Origin: Candidatus Gastranaerophilales bacterium | GTDB lineage: Bacteria; Cyanobacteriota; Vampirovibrionia; Gastranaerophilales; Gastranaerophilaceae | Direction of reading: 5' to 3' | DNA length: 64,000 nt | Assembly: GCA_016280955.1 (NCBI GenBank) | Contig: JAEEHV010000080.1 | Span: 1 to 64,000, forward strand | In this document: positions 51,966 through 60,452 of the stretch, one piece after another | Numbering within the stretch: position 1 is the first letter of the stretch | Layout: the number at the start of each line of letters is the position of its first letter | Notes under the pieces: model-generated | Database searches by the model: none | Told to the model about the DNA's origin: nothing | What the model saw: only the letters and a program-made list of their open reading frames with translations | Made by a program: the position numbers and the translations under genes

Positions 51966-52739
51966 ATGAAATTATCGCCGGTAAATAGCTATGACAGTAC
52001 AGGTTTCGGTCACACTTTTAAAGTAAGTATATGTGTAAGGAATGGTGCGGGAGAACAGTACACTTTTATAAATCCCGTTAATAATACAAAGTTATATAAA
52101 GAATTAAACTCAAAGTTTGTAGGCTGGCTGAACGAGGACTTTATAACCAATATGCGTATGCGTTTGAAAAAGCCCAGAAAATTAATAAGAAAACAAACGG
52201 AACGAGATAAAGAAGGAAAACGACAGTTAACGGAAGCTCTTACTAAAATAGATAAAGATTACCGGGAGATTAACTTAACCCGTTCAGTATACAATGATAA
52301 AGGGCTAGGCTATATTGCAACAGGAATTGATGTTCCGATAATAGAAAATCTGCACGGTGCAACTCAAATCGGGCTGGCAAAAGCGGATGCACTTGAATTG
52401 TATGGTTTAACACGCACACCTTATGTGGATGCCGTTGTAAAGGAATTTAAAAACAACAGTATCAGTTATGCAAAAGCACCGGACAATCTTCTGCGCTCAA
52501 AGGGCGGCAGAGAGATTATGCTCAGACTGAATTTTATAAAAACGGGTGAAAAGAAAAACAAACCGGTTTATGAATTTGAAAATTTTGAATTTCATCCGAT
52601 TAAAAAAACGGCAAAACAGAAGATGCTGACAGGTGATTTATTTATGTCAGAGTCTTTCCAACCACAGCCTGAGAGGTCTTATATGGATGAATACCGCAAA
52701 ACAATAATTAATCAGATTAATAAAATAATAGGCAAATAA
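51966..52739 (+). CDS. Hypothetical protein with N-terminal GFG tag
   Basis: 257 aa. The start at 51966 (MKLSPVNSYDSTGFGHTFKV) follows AAAAGGGAAA, while the upstream part of the frame (from 51696) overlaps the sigma factor gene on the other strand and is not coding-like. DSTGFGHTF is a variant of the recurring tag. Residues 60-100 are very basic (RMRLKKPRKLIRKQTERDKE), and the remainder is mixed. No known family. Confidence 0.7.
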   Translation: MKLSPVNSYDSTGFGHTFKVSICVRNGAGEQYTFINPVNNTKLYKELNSKFVGWLNEDFITNMRMRLKKPRKLIRKQTERDKEGKRQLTEALTKIDKDYREINLTRSVYNDKGLGYIATGIDVPIIENLHGATQIGLAKADALELYGLTRTPYVDAVVKEFKNNSISYAKAPDNLLRSKGGREIMLRLNFIKTGEKKNKPVYEFENFEFHPIKKTAKQKMLTGDLFMSESFQPQPERSYMDEYRKTIINQINKIIGK

Positions 52740-52798
52740 TGAAAATGAGGAATATAACGAGCAAATAAATATGCTCGGATTATATAAAAGGAGAGAAA

Positions 52799-54292
52799 AT
52801 GTTAAATTTATCAGCATTTGGGAAAAATGACATCAGAGGAATATACGGTGAAGATGTGACAGAGGAATTATTCTATTATACGGGACGTGGTTTTGTTCAG
52901 TATCTTGCAAGAGAATCTAAGAGAATTCCTTCAGAGATATGGATTACGGTATGCAGAGATGCTCGTTTGCATTCTCCGTCACTTTCAAAATCTTTAATAG
53001 ACGGCATTCGTTCCTGTGGTGCAAATGTTGTTGATCTGGGGCTTGCACCTACACCGATAGGATATTATTCCGAAGCAGCCGGGCTGCCCCATGCTATAAC
53101 AAAATATCTTCCTGTAACGGGTGCTTTAATTATCACCGCAAGTCATAATCCAAGCCAATATAACGGACTTAAAATGACTTATGCAAAACAAACTTTGGGC
53201 GAGGCACAGATAAAAGTTGTTAAGGAACTGACGGAAGAAGAATACAAACTTCAGATACCGCCATCTCCGTTCGGTCAGCTTGTTGAATATGATATTATTC
53301 CTGATTATATAGAGGATATGAAAAACAGATTCGGAAGAATTGGTGAAGGGGTTAAAGTTGTTGTGGATTCGGCAAACGGAACCGGAGGAATTGTCGGTCC
53401 GAGATTATACAGAGCTTTGGGATGTGAAGTTGTAGAGTTATACTCTCTCCCGGACGGAAGATTTCCGCACCACCATCCTAATCCGAGTGATGAAAAAACT
53501 CTTAATGATATTAAAAAGGCTGTAGTTGCAAATAATGCAGATATCGGTATTGCTTATGACGGGGACAGTGACAGAATAGGAGTAATTGATTCAAACGGAA
53601 ATTCGCTTACGGGTGATAAGCTGCTTCTTATTTATGCGGAGGATATTATTAAAGAATATAAAGATAAAGAAATAAAACCGTTTATCGTTTCGGAAGTAAA
53701 ATGCTCACAGGTGTTATATGATACAATAGAAAAAATGGGCGGTGTTGCTGTCATGTGCAAAACCGGGCATGGTTACATTAAAGCAAAAATGAGAGAAACA
53801 GGAGCTGTTTTAGCCGGAGAAATGAGCGGACACACTTTCTTTAAAGACCGGTATTACGGTTTTGATGATGCAGTGTATGCCGGTTGCAGAATTATAGAAA
53901 TAATTGCAAATAAAAAGAAACTTAATCCGGAGTTCAAAATTTCAGACATTCTGAAACCGTTTGAATCAGTATATAGCTCTCAGGAAGTAAGACTTGCTTG
54001 TCCGAATTCTTTAAAAGCTCCGACATTAGAAAGTTTTCAGGCAGTAATTGCTGAAAATCCCGATTTCTTCGGAACAAAAATAGCTGATATAATTACAATT
54101 GACGGAATGAGAATAGTATTTGCGGATGGCGGCGGATTTGCTTTAATCAGACAAAGCAACACAGAGCCGGTATTTACACTTCGTTTTGAAGCCGATAACA
54201 AGGAAAATGCCCAAAAATATGAAGAACTGATGGTTAATAAGTTGTTGGAAATAATACAAAATACATCAAAAAATTTGGCAGTTGTACAATAA
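52799..54292 (+). CDS. Phosphomannomutase / phosphoglucomutase
   Basis: 497 aa alpha-D-phosphohexomutase. Catalytic serine S115 in ITASHNPSQYNG, metal loop AYDGDSDRIGVID, and the sugar-binding GEMSGHTFF and late RQSNTEPVFTLRFEA loops. It interconverts hexose-1-phosphate and hexose-6-phosphate for nucleotide-sugar, LPS or exopolysaccharide synthesis; the exact sugar (Man, Glc) is unclear. AAAAGGAGAG precedes the ATG. Confidence 0.92.
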   Translation: MLNLSAFGKNDIRGIYGEDVTEELFYYTGRGFVQYLARESKRIPSEIWITVCRDARLHSPSLSKSLIDGIRSCGANVVDLGLAPTPIGYYSEAAGLPHAITKYLPVTGALIITASHNPSQYNGLKMTYAKQTLGEAQIKVVKELTEEEYKLQIPPSPFGQLVEYDIIPDYIEDMKNRFGRIGEGVKVVVDSANGTGGIVGPRLYRALGCEVVELYSLPDGRFPHHHPNPSDEKTLNDIKKAVVANNADIGIAYDGDSDRIGVIDSNGNSLTGDKLLLIYAEDIIKEYKDKEIKPFIVSEVKCSQVLYDTIEKMGGVAVMCKTGHGYIKAKMRETGAVLAGEMSGHTFFKDRYYGFDDAVYAGCRIIEIIANKKKLNPEFKISDILKPFESVYSSQEVRLACPNSLKAPTLESFQAVIAENPDFFGTKIADIITIDGMRIVFADGGGFALIRQSNTEPVFTLRFEADNKENAQKYEELMVNKLLEIIQNTSKNLAVVQ

Positions 54293-54313
54293 ATAGATAG
54301 ATAGAGGGTTTTT

Positions 54314-54901
54314 ATGGATAATGAAGTTGATGACATATTGAATGAATATGTGCAGGAACAAAAAAAAGAACTGGATGATGTTCTTGCAAAAATTGATGCC
54401 GGAGAGCGGACTACAATAAATTATCTAGAAGCATATATGTGCTATTACTACATGCAGGAAAAAAACGAATATCAGGCAGAACTTGAAAAATATGCGGAAC
54501 TGGTTATGCAAATCGCCAGAGAAGATATTGAAAGAAATAGAGATGTTGCAAGTGCATATTCTTCAATGGCATATATTTATAAATATTCTAAAAATTATGA
54601 GCAAGCAATGTATTGTATAAATAAAGCGATAGAACTTGAACCGGAAAACGCTGATTATTATCTTGTAAGAGGAAATTTCTATAAAGATATTAAGAAAAAT
54701 TCTCTTGCGGAAGCTGATTTTGCCAAAGCTCAGGAGTTGAATCCGTCACTTAAGGAAACAATAGAAATAAGTAAAAGAGCAGATAAACTTATTAAGGAAT
54801 CTCGGAGAATAAACGTTCTTTTCTATATTCTTATGGGAGTAGTGGCAATTTATGTAATATATTTTGTATATGAATTAATTGTTAAATTAATTAACCTGTA
54901 A
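54314..54901 (+). CDS. TPR protein with C-terminal membrane anchor
   Basis: 195 aa. Two or three tetratricopeptide-like repeats (about 70-150, with ASAYSSMAYIYKYSKNYEQAM and CINKAIELEPENADYYLVRG) and a C-terminal membrane helix (about 168-188, INVLFYILMGVVAIYVIYFV), so a tail-anchored protein-protein adaptor. GAGGG precedes the ATG. It starts 22 bp after the phosphomutase gene. Confidence 0.8.
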   Translation: MDNEVDDILNEYVQEQKKELDDVLAKIDAGERTTINYLEAYMCYYYMQEKNEYQAELEKYAELVMQIAREDIERNRDVASAYSSMAYIYKYSKNYEQAMYCINKAIELEPENADYYLVRGNFYKDIKKNSLAEADFAKAQELNPSLKETIEISKRADKLIKESRRINVLFYILMGVVAIYVIYFVYELIVKLINL

Positions 54902-54926
54902 ATATTTACAGTATATTGGAGGGTTT

Positions 54927-55292
54927 ATGTTTGAATTAAAAGCACAAATGTATTTTTCAGCTGCACATCATCTGCTTAACTATGACGGTGCATGTGAAAA
55001 CATGCATGGGCATAATTGGCTGGTAGAAGCTTATGTTCGGGGAACCGAGCTGGATAAAAGTAATATACTTGTAGATTATAAAAATATTAAGAAAAATCTA
55101 AAAGAAGTGCTTGATTATCTTGATCACAAAGATATTAACGAATTACCCGAGTTTAAAGGGATAAGCCCAAGTAGCGAGGTTTTATCAAGGTATATTTATA
55201 CTGAAATGAAACAACGTATTCCGCAAACAAGCAAAATCTCTGTTTGGGAAACTTCAACATCCTGTGCTTCATACTGGCAGGAGCAGGGGTAA
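54927..55292 (+). CDS. queD: 6-carboxytetrahydropterin synthase
   Basis: First committed step toward queuosine (preQ0): converts dihydroneopterin triphosphate to 6-carboxy-tetrahydropterin. 121 aa, normal. Zinc histidines in SAAHHLLNYDGACENMHGHNW (H14 or H15, H27, H29) and the catalytic C23; the YLDHKDIN and ETSTSCASYW blocks complete the fold. GGAGGG precedes the ATG. queE and queC are not adjacent. Confidence 0.93.
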   Translation: MFELKAQMYFSAAHHLLNYDGACENMHGHNWLVEAYVRGTELDKSNILVDYKNIKKNLKEVLDYLDHKDINELPEFKGISPSSEVLSRYIYTEMKQRIPQTSKISVWETSTSCASYWQEQG

Positions 55293-55317
55293 AGGGGTAA
55301 ATATAGGGGGTAAATAT
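55286..55317 (+). repeat. Tandem GGGGTAAATAT-type repeat after queD
   Basis: Three tandem units (aggggtaa, aggggtaaatat, agggggtaaatat) start at the queD 3' end. The last unit contains the same 11-mer gggggtaaata found in the ribosomal spacers (948, 1799). Confidence 0.7.
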
Positions 55318-55347
55318 CGTTTAGGTTAATCTTTAGAAGGGGGTTAA

Positions 55348-56190
55348 ATGGATTTAATACAGTCTGTTTTAATGGGAATAGTACAGGGCTTAAGTGAATT
55401 TTTACCAATTTCAAGTTCTGCTCATTTGGTTTTTACTTCAAATTTTTATAAAGTTTTTAAAGGGATAGAAATTGTTCAGGAATCAAATCAGGAAGTTTTT
55501 CTGGATATTATGCTTCATCTCGGAACCTTGATTGCTGTTTTGATATTTTTCAGAAAAGAAATAATGGAAATCTTGAAAGCACTTTATTCCGGGCTAAAGA
55601 ACAAAGATTATTCCTCAAAAGATTTTAAAACAGGTGTATATATAATATTGGGTACTGTTATTACTGTTTTGATTGCATTTCCGCTAAACGAGGTTGCGGA
55701 GTTACTTGTGTTTAAACCGGCTGTAGTAGGTGTACTTCTTATTTTTACCGGTTGCTTGCTTTTATTTAGTGAATGGTACGGCAAAAGAGTAAAAGATAAA
55801 AAAGACATATCAATTACAAGTTCAATTTTGATTGCCGTAGCACAAGGTTTGGCGGCATTGCCCGGGTTTTCACGTTCGGGGCTGACAATAGCAACTGGCT
55901 TATTGAGCGGACACGACAGAACTGTTGCTGCAAGATACTCTTTTCTTCTGAGTATTCCGATAATTTTGGGTGCATCAATGGTGTATCCTCTTATAAAGCT
56001 CGATTTTGCTGAAGTTGTTACTTATAATTGGATTGCAATTATAGCCGGAACAATAGTTTCGGCAATTGTAGGGTATTTATGCATAAAGTATTTTTTAAAG
56101 TTTGTAGGCAGGTTTTCTTTGGGAATTTTCGGGTATTATTGTCTGATTATGGGAATTGTGACTGCAGTATTTTTTGGTTTTTTTGTATAA
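55348..56190 (+). CDS. uppP: Undecaprenyl-diphosphatase (BacA/UppP)
   Basis: Recycles the lipid carrier for peptidoglycan and other polymers, and can give bacitracin resistance. 280 aa, about eight membrane helices, with the family motifs GIVQGLSEFLPISSSAHLVF (near residues 11-30) and ALPGFSRSGLTIATG. A charged cytoplasmic loop lies around residues 80-100. GGGGG precedes the ATG. Confidence 0.95.
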   Translation: MDLIQSVLMGIVQGLSEFLPISSSAHLVFTSNFYKVFKGIEIVQESNQEVFLDIMLHLGTLIAVLIFFRKEIMEILKALYSGLKNKDYSSKDFKTGVYIILGTVITVLIAFPLNEVAELLVFKPAVVGVLLIFTGCLLLFSEWYGKRVKDKKDISITSSILIAVAQGLAALPGFSRSGLTIATGLLSGHDRTVAARYSFLLSIPIILGASMVYPLIKLDFAEVVTYNWIAIIAGTIVSAIVGYLCIKYFLKFVGRFSLGIFGYYCLIMGIVTAVFFGFFV

Positions 56191-56208
56191 ATACTTCTGA
56201 TAATTTTA

Positions 56209-56217
56209 TGTTAAAAT
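56209..56217 (+). promoter_or_regulatory. Extended -10 of the sensor kinase gene
   Basis: TG-T-TAAAAT ends six bases before the ATG at 56224; no Shine-Dalgarno is present. Confidence 0.6.
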
Positions 56218-56223
56218 AACTCT

Positions 56224-57894
56224 ATGGTTCAATTTTTTTCAAAACGTCGTTTAAAGATTGCTGAGCAAATAATTGTTGTCAGTTTTTTTGCGGTGTTAAT
56301 TCCGATGACAATAAGCGGTTTTGTTATAAATAATGTTAACCAGCAATCAAACAGGGCACAACTCAGAGCTGCTGCGGTTATGATATCAAAAATTGTTTCC
56401 GAAGAAATTGATGTTTTTGAACAGTCAATCAACAACGAACTGAATCAAATAATATATACTCTTGATTATTATAAAAATTCCGGTCAGGAGCAGAAATATC
56501 TTGATTCGGTAATTCAGAGTATGCCTTTTTATAAGGAATTGAAAATTGTTGATTCGGCAGAATTGCTGGAGCAGTATAAGGTTTATAATGTACGTGACTA
56601 TGCCGTATTTAACCGTCAGTTAAAAGACGGCAGATATATTGTTGCAATTCTTGATCTGGAGAATTTAAAAAAAGACTGGTTTAAAACTTTAACCGAAGAT
56701 AAACGACAAATTTATATTTTAGACGGAAGGACAAACGAACTATTTGCATCCAGCAATTACACAGCAGAAGGTTTTAATGCAAGTGTGGCACAGCTTCCAA
56801 AACGATTGGAAGAAAATGTGCCGGTTATTTTCGGTAAAGTGAAAAATAAACCGCTTGTTTATTTAAAAAAGACAAATCCGAATGCTTTGATTATTGTTAA
56901 TACAACAGAAGATATCAAAAAGAATGCCATTGACTATAACCGTGACAGAATTATACTTTCAATTCTTATCACAATGCTTGCAATTTTCTTTGTTGTAGGC
57001 TTGTACACTTCGTATTTGTATATTAATATTCGTCAGCTTTTCAAGGCAATTATTGCAATATCCAAAGGTAACTATGCAAGAAGAATAAGACTTTTAACAA
57101 ATATATTTACTCCTTTTGAGATAGTATTTTTGGGAACAGAATTTAACAGAATGGTAAATCAGATTCATAAATCTTATGTGCAGATAAATAAAAAGAATAA
57201 AGAACTGAAACAGCTTGATGAATTCCGTTCAAATATGATTGATACGGTTTCTCACGAATTCAGAACACCGCTTACAAGCATTCAGGGCTATACTTCAAGG
57301 CTTTTGCGTCAGGATATTGAAATTGATGAAGAAACAAGACAAAAATCTCTTAAGATTATAAAACGTCAGTCCGAAAGACTAAAACGAATGATAGAAGATT
57401 TGCTTGTCATTCCTGATATAGAGGGGGCAAAACTTAATTTTAATCTGATTAACATTCCAATAAATACAGTTATTGAAAATTCAATACTTCTTGTAAAAAA
57501 TGATTCCGGAAAAGAAATTATTAACAATGTCCAAAACTGTTCAACAGAAATTGTTGCGGATAACGACAGAATAGAGCAGGTTTTTGTTAACCTTATTGAA
57601 AATGCAATAAAATATTCAACGGAAGGAAGTCCTATTACTCTCGATTACGAAACCGAAGGTAATAAATTAATTGTCAGTGTTAAGAATGAGTACGATATAA
57701 TTCCGAGAGAAAAATTAAAAACTTTATTTGATAAATTTGTACGTCTTGATGATTCTACAACCAGAACAACCAGAGGAACAGGTTTGGGGTTGTTTATAGT
57801 TAAAGGATTGGTTGAAGCGATGAATGGTGAAATCAGATTATATTCAAATGACGAATGCGGTTTTTGTGTAAAAATTTATATGCCGCTTGCATAA
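56224..57894 (+). CDS. Transmembrane sensor histidine kinase
   Basis: 556 aa. First membrane helix about 14-36, an extracytoplasmic sensor of about 200 residues (CACHE-like in size), second helix about 242-264, HAMP-like linker, then HisKA with the phospho-acceptor H344 in DTVSHEFRTPLTSIQGY, and a HATPase with NLIENAIKYS and RGTGLGLFIVKG. The D-box residues are not clearly conserved. No response regulator is adjacent. Likely leaderless. Confidence 0.9.
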   Translation: MVQFFSKRRLKIAEQIIVVSFFAVLIPMTISGFVINNVNQQSNRAQLRAAAVMISKIVSEEIDVFEQSINNELNQIIYTLDYYKNSGQEQKYLDSVIQSMPFYKELKIVDSAELLEQYKVYNVRDYAVFNRQLKDGRYIVAILDLENLKKDWFKTLTEDKRQIYILDGRTNELFASSNYTAEGFNASVAQLPKRLEENVPVIFGKVKNKPLVYLKKTNPNALIIVNTTEDIKKNAIDYNRDRIILSILITMLAIFFVVGLYTSYLYINIRQLFKAIIAISKGNYARRIRLLTNIFTPFEIVFLGTEFNRMVNQIHKSYVQINKKNKELKQLDEFRSNMIDTVSHEFRTPLTSIQGYTSRLLRQDIEIDEETRQKSLKIIKRQSERLKRMIEDLLVIPDIEGAKLNFNLINIPINTVIENSILLVKNDSGKEIINNVQNCSTEIVADNDRIEQVFVNLIENAIKYSTEGSPITLDYETEGNKLIVSVKNEYDIIPREKLKTLFDKFVRLDDSTTRTTRGTGLGLFIVKGLVEAMNGEIRLYSNDECGFCVKIYMPLA

Positions 57895-58036
57895 TTGTAA
57901 CAATGTAACAATATATGTTACACTTTGTATGCAAGATTTTTAATGCTTATCGGCACATATTAATCTGTCACAAAATTATTCATGGTATAATTTTTATAAG
58001 TGCAAAAGGATATATGTTTTTTAAGAGGAAGATTTA

Positions 58037-59050
58037 ATGGGCAATAATTTTATACCGTTAAAAATTGCAGGGATAGGATATTCGGTTCCCGACACGGTTA
58101 TAACAAACGAAGATTTAACTAAATTATATGAAACATCAGATGAATGGATATATTCAAGAACAGGTATAAAAGAAAGACGGGTTGTTTCAGGTAATGAAAC
58201 GGCAATTGATTTGGGTTTTGCGGCAGCAAAACAGGCAATAGAAAAATCAGGTATTAATGCTGACAACATTGACTGTATCATATCAGCAGCATCCGTTCCG
58301 CCTCAATTATATCCGACACTTGCATGTACGTTGCAGGCAAAATTGGGTATCAAAAAAACAATTCCCGCATTTGATATGACAGCTGCATGTTCGGGGCTTA
58401 TTTATGCACTTCAGGTGGCAAGAGGTATGATTGGAACGGGAATATATAAAAATATTCTTATTGTAGCGGCTGATAACAATTCAAGAATTACAAACTGGCA
58501 AGACAGAGGTACTTCAATATTGTTTGGTGACGGTGCGGGTGCGGTTGTTGTTACTGCTTCCGATGACGGAGTAGATGATATTTTATCAATAAATATCAGT
58601 GCAGACGGTTCAATCGGACAGATGATATATACAAACATGCCGGCAAATAACTGTCCTCTGGTTGAACAGGCAGATACGGTCGGTGACGGTCTTATTCATA
58701 TGAATGGCAAAGAAGTATATAAGTTTGCCGTATCAACCGTTCCGTCTTATGTTGTTGACTGTATAGAAAAATCAGGAATGACATCTGAGGAGATTGATTA
58801 TTTAATTCCGCATCAGGCAAACCAGAGAATTATTGAATCAATTCAAAACAGACTTAAATATTCGGATGAAAAAGTCATTTCAAATATTAAATATTATGGA
58901 AATACTTCAGCTGCTTCTATTCCGATTGCATTAGCGGAAGGTGTTGAACAGGGAAAAATAAAACTTCCTTCGACTGCGGTTCTTTGCGGGTTTGGTGCCG
59001 GCATGACATGGGGTGCCGCTGTTGTCAGACTTCGTGAAGGAATTTGCTAA
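58037..59050 (+). CDS. fabH: 3-oxoacyl-ACP synthase III
   Basis: Starts fatty acid synthesis by condensing acetyl-CoA with malonyl-ACP. 337 aa with the catalytic triad: C118 in MTAACSGL, His in IPHQANQRI, Asn in YYGNTSAASIP. Length is normal. AGAGGAAG precedes the ATG. In many genomes plsX lies upstream and fabD directly downstream; here three unknown genes intervene before fabD. Confidence 0.96.
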   Translation: MGNNFIPLKIAGIGYSVPDTVITNEDLTKLYETSDEWIYSRTGIKERRVVSGNETAIDLGFAAAKQAIEKSGINADNIDCIISAASVPPQLYPTLACTLQAKLGIKKTIPAFDMTAACSGLIYALQVARGMIGTGIYKNILIVAADNNSRITNWQDRGTSILFGDGAGAVVVTASDDGVDDILSINISADGSIGQMIYTNMPANNCPLVEQADTVGDGLIHMNGKEVYKFAVSTVPSYVVDCIEKSGMTSEEIDYLIPHQANQRIIESIQNRLKYSDEKVISNIKYYGNTSAASIPIALAEGVEQGKIKLPSTAVLCGFGAGMTWGAAVVRLREGIC

Positions 59051-59069
59051 AAAGGGGAGCATATAAATT

Positions 59070-59816
59070 ATGCAGGATATATACAGAGGCAACGGATTAC
59101 CAAAGATTGAAGATGAACCGGATAAACCGGAAATTCCGATTTTTAAAATAATATTTGCCGTAATAATTATTTTTATGATTGTCCGGCATTTCAGTTTTGA
59201 CAATACCGTTCTGAAAAATGTTGATATGGAGCCTTTTTCCGAGCCGATTCAGGAGTCGCTGGAAAAACCGATGCAGTTTAAACAAAAAATTAAAGGCGGA
59301 GAAGCAATAATAACTCCGATTGCGAGCTATAAAATATACGGCAGAGTTTATCAGCACCATTACCGACCAATGAAATTATACGGAGCAGCTGTAGAACCGT
59401 ATGATGTTTCAATAGGGTTTGGTGATTTTAGGCATAAAGAAGTTTTTAAAGTTATAAAAGTTCGTATGGCGGGAACAATTTCATATTGGTCATGTAGCGG
59501 CAGAAATTGGGGAAAAATCAGCAGTAAATATTTTAAGGATAAAACACCGACACACTATTTTACAAATAATCATCTTTGCCCTGCTAACAGTAAGGTTCGC
59601 CGAGGTATCAGCAGGTTAAGAAATAAAGATGTCGTGTACATAGAGGGCTATCTTATAAAGTATAAATATTACAGAAAAGACGGTCGTGTAGAAGAAGGTA
59701 TATCCAGCACCGCAAGAAATGATAACGAACCAGGTTATCATGGTGATAACGGAAATGGCAGCTGCGAGCAGATTTATGTAACAAGAATTGTTACAAGACA
59801 CGGTGATTACAAATAA
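59070..59816 (+). CDS. Membrane-anchored protein of an uncharacterised family
   Basis: 248 aa with one hydrophobic helix near residues 25-41 and a large extracytoplasmic domain. Blocks such as DVSIGFGDF, MAGTISYWSCSG, TNNHLCPANSKVRRGI, DVVYIEGYLIKY and GNGSCEQIYV follow a pattern I recall from proteins of unknown function in Proteobacteria (GWG near the start, H-NxHLxPA, EGxL, G-G-CE). Function is unknown. AAGGGGAG precedes the ATG. It starts 20 bp after fabH, so it is probably co-transcribed. Confidence 0.7.
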   Translation: MQDIYRGNGLPKIEDEPDKPEIPIFKIIFAVIIIFMIVRHFSFDNTVLKNVDMEPFSEPIQESLEKPMQFKQKIKGGEAIITPIASYKIYGRVYQHHYRPMKLYGAAVEPYDVSIGFGDFRHKEVFKVIKVRMAGTISYWSCSGRNWGKISSKYFKDKTPTHYFTNNHLCPANSKVRRGISRLRNKDVVYIEGYLIKYKYYRKDGRVEEGISSTARNDNEPGYHGDNGNGSCEQIYVTRIVTRHGDYK

Positions 59817-59835
59817 TATATTACGGGGAACAAAT

Positions 59836-60123
59836 ATGCCAAACGGACATAAAATTTGCTTATTGGGATTAGGGAGTGTAAAAAGTTATATTCATGCTGC
59901 AATAACGGCAGGAGCTTATTCACATAATATAATTGAACCTGTAAAAGTTCCTTCCGGAAACTTAAATATAGCAAATCCTTATAAGTCAGGAAAGATGGAT
60001 TTTGAAATTACACCGGATTTTAATATTGTGAAAAAAGAACATTTCAAATCTCTTTGTGATATATATAAAAGTGTTCAGAGAAAATATTATCCTGAAAAAG
60101 ATGTTTATAAGAAAGGGATTTAA
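59836..60123 (+). CDS. Small hypothetical protein between fabH and fabD
   Basis: 95 aa. The ATG at 59836 follows GGGGAA; an in-frame extension upstream overlaps the previous gene. N-terminus MPNGHKICLLGLGSVKSYIH with no recognised family; basic C-terminus. It ends 2 bp before the next gene's start, as in a tight operon. Confidence 0.65.
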   Translation: MPNGHKICLLGLGSVKSYIHAAITAGAYSHNIIEPVKVPSGNLNIANPYKSGKMDFEITPDFNIVKKEHFKSLCDIYKSVQRKYYPEKDVYKKGI

Positions 60124-60125
60124 GT

Positions 60126-60452
60126 ATGCCGGGTATAGAAAAGATAAATTTATGGAACAGTGCTTCAAGACAAAATATTAAGAATGTTTTGGGTTATGCC
60201 GTAAAAAAACGCAATGGATATTATAAAGACATAAAAATGGTAGACGAACGCAGAGGCGATACAATAGAAAGTTTTGCTACGGCAGGATTTTTGAATATCG
60301 GTCATACATTAAAAGAAAGAACATTCGGAATTACTGAACTTGGTGAAGAATATTACAGGGATGTTTTTGGAGATTATAATTACTGGAGCGAGAAAATAGC
60401 CGGAAAATGGGAAAGATTTAAAAAAAGATTATTTAATAAGGAGAGTAAATAA
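60126..60452 (+). CDS. Small hypothetical protein before fabD
   Basis: 108 aa, basic, helical, no family recognised (start MPGIEKINLWNSASRQNIKN). Its stop TAA shares its last A with the ATG of fabD, so translation is coupled. AAGGGA lies at the end of the preceding gene. This order fabH-x-y-z-fabD is tight enough to be a single transcript. Confidence 0.7.
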   Translation: MPGIEKINLWNSASRQNIKNVLGYAVKKRNGYYKDIKMVDERRGDTIESFATAGFLNIGHTLKERTFGITELGEEYYRDVFGDYNYWSEKIAGKWERFKKRLFNKESK

